This document shows, in pieces, positions 60,514 to 64,000 of a DNA stretch of 64,000 nucleotides. The stretch spans positions 62,001 through 126,000 of the forward strand of contig JABFVM010000035.1 of NCBI GenBank assembly GCA_013362785.1. The letters are read 5' to 3'. Positions within the stretch are counted from its first letter, which is position 1. The number at the start of each line of letters is the position of its first letter. This DNA comes from Streptomyces sp. GTDB taxonomy: Bacteria; Actinomycetota; Actinomycetes; Streptomycetales; Streptomycetaceae. Made by a program: the position numbers and the translations under genes. The notes under the pieces were generated by a model. The model was not told where the DNA came from. It did no database searches and saw only the letters and a list, made by a program, of their open reading frames with translations.

Positions 60514-61367
60514 GTTCCGTGCACCTGCGCCTGCGCCCACGCCTGCGTCTTCGGCGTGTCCCGCTGCACATCGCCGCCGCCGTGACGGTCGCGATCTGTC
60601 TCTTCCCCGTGTACTGGATGGTCGCCACCGCGTTCAAGCCCAACCGGGACATCCAGTCAGGCAGTCCCCAACTCCTGCCCCGCACCTGGACGTTGGACCA
60701 CTTCCGGGCCGCTGTCGACGCCGACGGGTTCGGGCTGTTCTGGCGCAACAGCATTCTCGTGACGCTCGGCGCCGTCGTGCTCTCCCTGGTGGTGGCGCTG
60801 GGGTCGTCGTTCGCCGTGGCCCGGATGCGCTGGCGCGGCAGGCGGCAGTTCATGCTGATGGTGTTCATCGCGCAGATGGCGCCGTGGGAGGCGCTGATCA
60901 TCCCGGTGTACATCATCTCCCGCGACACCGGCATGCTCGACCGGCTGCCCACCCTGACGCTGGTCTACTTCATGATGACGCTGCCGTTCACCATCGTGGT
61001 GCTGCGCGGGTTCATCGCCGCGATTCCGCCGGAGTTGGAGGAGGCGGCGCAGGTCGACGGCTGCACGCGCCTGAGTGCCTTCCGGCACATCGCCTTCCCG
61101 CTGCTCGCCCCCGGTCTGATGGCCACCTCGCTGTTCGGTTTCATCACCGCCTGGAACGAGTTCGCCTACGCCAACTTCCTGATCATCAAGCATCAGGACA
61201 GCCGCACCCTGCCCGTGTGGCTGTCCTCGTTCCAGAACGTCTTCGGCACGGACTGGGGCGCCACCATGGCCGCCTCGACGCTCTTCGCCCTTCCCGCGCT
61301 GGCCGTGTTCCTGCTGCTCCAGCGCCATGTGACGTCCGGTTTCGCGGCCGGCGCCGTCAAGGGCTGA
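60510..61367 (+). CDS. Sugar ABC transporter permease
   Basis: MalG-type; EAA motif ELEEAAQVDGCTRLSAFRHIAFPLLAPG; ATGA overlap. Confidence 0.93.
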   Translation: MSSVHLRLRPRLRLRRVPLHIAAAVTVAICLFPVYWMVATAFKPNRDIQSGSPQLLPRTWTLDHFRAAVDADGFGLFWRNSILVTLGAVVLSLVVALGSSFAVARMRWRGRRQFMLMVFIAQMAPWEALIIPVYIISRDTGMLDRLPTLTLVYFMMTLPFTIVVLRGFIAAIPPELEEAAQVDGCTRLSAFRHIAFPLLAPGLMATSLFGFITAWNEFAYANFLIIKHQDSRTLPVWLSSFQNVFGTDWGATMAASTLFALPALAVFLLLQRHVTSGFAAGAVKG

Positions 61368-61399
61368 CCTTCCCCGCCCACGACCCTCCGGAGAGAGCC

Positions 61400-62899
61400 G
61401 TGCCCCTGGTGTCCTCGCTGCTGCCACGCCCCACCAAGGCCCACACCAAAGCAGGGAACTTCACGTTCGAGCCCCGCACCTGTCTGCGCATCGGCCCGGG
61501 CGCCGAATCCGCCGCGCATCTGCTGCGCACCCTGCTGGCCCCCGCGACCGGACTGCCCCTGCGCTCCGCCGCCGACGGAACCGTCGCGCTCACTCTCGAC
61601 CCGGCCCTCACCGGCCTGGGCGACGAAGGCTACGGCCTGACGGTCGGCCCGAACTCCATCCTGCTGCGCGCCGCCCAGCCCACCGGTCTGCTGCACGGGG
61701 TGCAGACGATCCGCCAGCTCCTCCCCCTGCCCGCCCTTTCCACCTCGCCCCAGCCCGGTGTGCCCTGGTCACTGCCCTGCGTGGAGATCACGGACGTGCC
61801 GCGGCACCGCTGGCGCGGGGCGATGCTCGACGTGGCCCGGCACTTCCAGCCGGTGTCGTATCTGCGCCGCTACGTCGACCTGCTCGCCCTGCACAAGATC
61901 AATGTCTTTCATCTGCATCTGACCGACGATCAGGGCTGGCGGATGCCGGTCGCGGCGTACCCCAAGCTCACCGAGATCGGCGGCCACCGGGCCGAGTCCA
62001 TGACCGACAGTTCGCCACACGGTGGGGCCTACACCCGCGCCGAGCTGGCCGGGCTGGTGGAGTACGCGGCCGCGCGCGGCATCACGGTGCTGCCCGAGAT
62101 CGAGATGCCCGGTCATGTCCGAGCCGCGCTGGCCGCCTATCCGCACCTGGGGAACCATCCCGAACGTGCCCTGGACGTCTGGACCAGGTGGGGCGTGTGC
62201 GACACCGTCCTCGGGGTCCATGAGGAGGTCTTCGACTTCTGCCGCACGGTGCTGGAAGAGGTCATGGACGTCTTCCCCTCCCCCTACGTCCACATCGGCG
62301 GCGACGAGTGCCCCGTCACCGAATGGGAGGAGAGCCCGCAGGCCAGGGCGTGTGCCCGGGAGGCGGGGCTGAGCGGTCCCGCCTCGCTGCACGGGTGGTT
62401 CCTCGGCCGCGTCGGGGAGTTCCTGGTGCGCAACGGGCGACGCCCGGTCGGCTGGGCCGAGACCGGCACCGAACTGCCCGACGGCTTCACCGTGCTGGCC
62501 TGGCGCGACCCCGCGCACGCCCTCGCCGCCGCCGCACGCGGCCACGACGTGATCAACGCCCACCACCGCGCCACGTACTTCGACTACCCGCAGAGCGGTG
62601 GCGCCCAGGAGCCACCGGGCCAGCCGGGAGCCGTCGTCGCCCTTCGCGACGTACACGCCCACGATCCCGTCCCCTCGGGAGCGGATCCGGACACGGCCGC
62701 CCGGGTGCTGGGTGCCCAGGGCCAGCTGTGGACCGAGTACGCAGCGACACCGGCCCGCCTGGAGTACCTGACCTATCCCCGCCTGTGCGCCCTGGCGGAC
62801 CGCACCTGGAGCGGCCCCACCTCGTGGACGGACTTCCGCTCCCGCCTGGACCGGCACACGGCACGCCTCGACGCCCTGGAGGTCAGCCGCCACCCCTGA
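61400..62899 (+). CDS. Beta-N-acetylhexosaminidase (GH20)
   Basis: RWRGAMLDVARHFQPVSYLRRYVDLLALHKINVFHLHLTDDQGWR; VHIGGDECP catalytic motif; GTG start. Confidence 0.93.
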   Translation: MPLVSSLLPRPTKAHTKAGNFTFEPRTCLRIGPGAESAAHLLRTLLAPATGLPLRSAADGTVALTLDPALTGLGDEGYGLTVGPNSILLRAAQPTGLLHGVQTIRQLLPLPALSTSPQPGVPWSLPCVEITDVPRHRWRGAMLDVARHFQPVSYLRRYVDLLALHKINVFHLHLTDDQGWRMPVAAYPKLTEIGGHRAESMTDSSPHGGAYTRAELAGLVEYAAARGITVLPEIEMPGHVRAALAAYPHLGNHPERALDVWTRWGVCDTVLGVHEEVFDFCRTVLEEVMDVFPSPYVHIGGDECPVTEWEESPQARACAREAGLSGPASLHGWFLGRVGEFLVRNGRRPVGWAETGTELPDGFTVLAWRDPAHALAAAARGHDVINAHHRATYFDYPQSGGAQEPPGQPGAVVALRDVHAHDPVPSGADPDTAARVLGAQGQLWTEYAATPARLEYLTYPRLCALADRTWSGPTSWTDFRSRLDRHTARLDALEVSRHP

Positions 62900-62973
62900 A
62901 GCCGCACCACCGCAGCACAGCACTGATCCCCCGAGCACGCCGAACGGCACTCCCCGTCCCGGAAGGAATCAGC

Positions 62974-64000
62974 ATGAGACAGGAAATCGGTACGTCGTCC
63001 CGAACCGCTCCGCGCCGGCCGCGCATCGCCGCCGCCGTCACCGTGGCCATGGCCATGGGCACCGCCGGACTCGCCGTCCTGCCCGGCAGCGCGAGCGCCG
63101 CCACCGACGAGGTGACGGTCCAGTACCGGACCAGCGCCGCGGGCGCCACCGCGGACCAGTCCGAGCCCTGGCTCAAGGTCAGGAACACCGGCGACGGCAC
63201 CGTCCAGCTCAGCAACGTCAAGGTCCGCTACTACTTCAAGGCCGACTCGGCCGGTGCCACGTACCGCTTCGCCTGTTCCTGGGCGGTCAAGGGCTGCGCC
63301 AACATCACCGGCACCTTCGGCACACTGGCCAACCCGACGGCCACGGCCGACCGCTACCTGGACATCGGCTTCACCGGCGGGGCGGGCGCCCTCGCTCCGG
63401 GCGCCGACACCGGGGACATGCAGCTGCGCTTCCACCGCTCGGACTGGCAGCCGCTGAACCAGAGCGACGACTACTCATTCGGCCCGTCCCAGACGTCGTA
63501 CGCCGACTGGTCGAAGATCACCGCCCAGGTGTCCGGCAACACGGTCTGGGGCACGGCCCCCGAGGGCAACGACCCGACCGATCCCCCCACCGACCCGCCC
63601 ACCGACCCCCCGGCCGAGGGACAGAGCCTCTTCGACGACTTCGACTACAGCAGCTCCAGCGACCCGAGGATCGGGGCGAACGGCTGGAGCGTCCGCTCCA
63701 ACTCCGGTGGCCCCGGGGTGCCCGGCGCCACCTGGGCCCCGGAGAACGTGACCTTCGCGAGCGCCGACGGCAACTCCGTGATGAACCTGCGGACCTCGAC
63801 CGCGGGCACCGCCGCGTCAACGAAACAGACCGAAGTCCTCACCAAGGCCATGAAGTTCAAGAACGGCACCTACGCCGCCCGCGTCAGATTCTCCGACGCG
63901 CCGCTGTCCGGCCCCGACGGCGACCACCTCGTCCAGACCTTCTTCACCATCAATGACCTCAAGGCGCCCATGGCCGACGACTACTCGGAGTACGACTTCG
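62974..64000 (+). CDS. Secreted CBM3 protein with C-terminal glucanase-like (GH16-type) domain, truncated by window end
   Basis: Signal peptide; VQYRTSAAGATADQSEPWLKVRNTGDGTVQLSNVKVRYYF (CBM3); DPTDPPTDPPTDPP linker; FDDFDYSSSSDPRI... Confidence 0.78.
   Translation, partial: MRQEIGTSSRTAPRRPRIAAAVTVAMAMGTAGLAVLPGSASAATDEVTVQYRTSAAGATADQSEPWLKVRNTGDGTVQLSNVKVRYYFKADSAGATYRFACSWAVKGCANITGTFGTLANPTATADRYLDIGFTGGAGALAPGADTGDMQLRFHRSDWQPLNQSDDYSFGPSQTSYADWSKITAQVSGNTVWGTAPEGNDPTDPPTDPPTDPPAEGQSLFDDFDYSSSSDPRIGANGWSVRSNSGGPGVPGATWAPENVTFASADGNSVMNLRTSTAGTAASTKQTEVLTKAMKFKNGTYAARVRFSDAPLSGPDGDHLVQTFFTINDLKAPMADDYSEYDF

Noticed and set aside
57112-62899. Calling the locus true dasR-dasABC-dasD
   Set aside because: Layout is similar, but the regulator sequence differs from the DasR I remember, so only a DasR-like assignment is made.

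Overview
High-GC actinobacterial chromosome window, almost certainly Streptomyces. The gene content is mostly ordinary chromosomal: GAPDH, pyruvate carboxylase, methylmalonyl-CoA mutase with its MeaB chaperone, SpoIIE-type phosphatases, secreted hydrolases (collagenase, mannanase, SGNH esterase, CBM3 protein), and an amino-sugar ABC transporter with a GH20 enzyme. A decayed insertion-sequence region lies at about 49.6-53.1 kb. Main points of interest: (1) a two-gene operon at 54155-56972 encoding a family-2 encapsulin shell with an inserted cyclic-nucleotide-binding-like domain, plus a cysteine desulfurase with a long disordered N-terminus; the shell gene has an in-frame TTA (bldA) codon. (2) A MITE-like element present twice (109 bp before pyc, and a 51 bp deletion derivative). 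The short copy sits in frame inside the signal-peptide region of a CebR-box-preceded esterase, is flanked by a 3-bp TTA duplication, and so duplicates a bldA codon. (3) A rifamycin phosphotransferase gene with an RAE-like inverted repeat upstream. (4) A 26-bp perfect palindrome next to a cobalamin-riboswitch-like core, downstream of the B12-dependent mutase operon. (5) Several tandem repeats, including five Shine-Dalgarno-like cores upstream of a GH15 gene. All calls come from reading the sequence and supplied translations; no searches were run.
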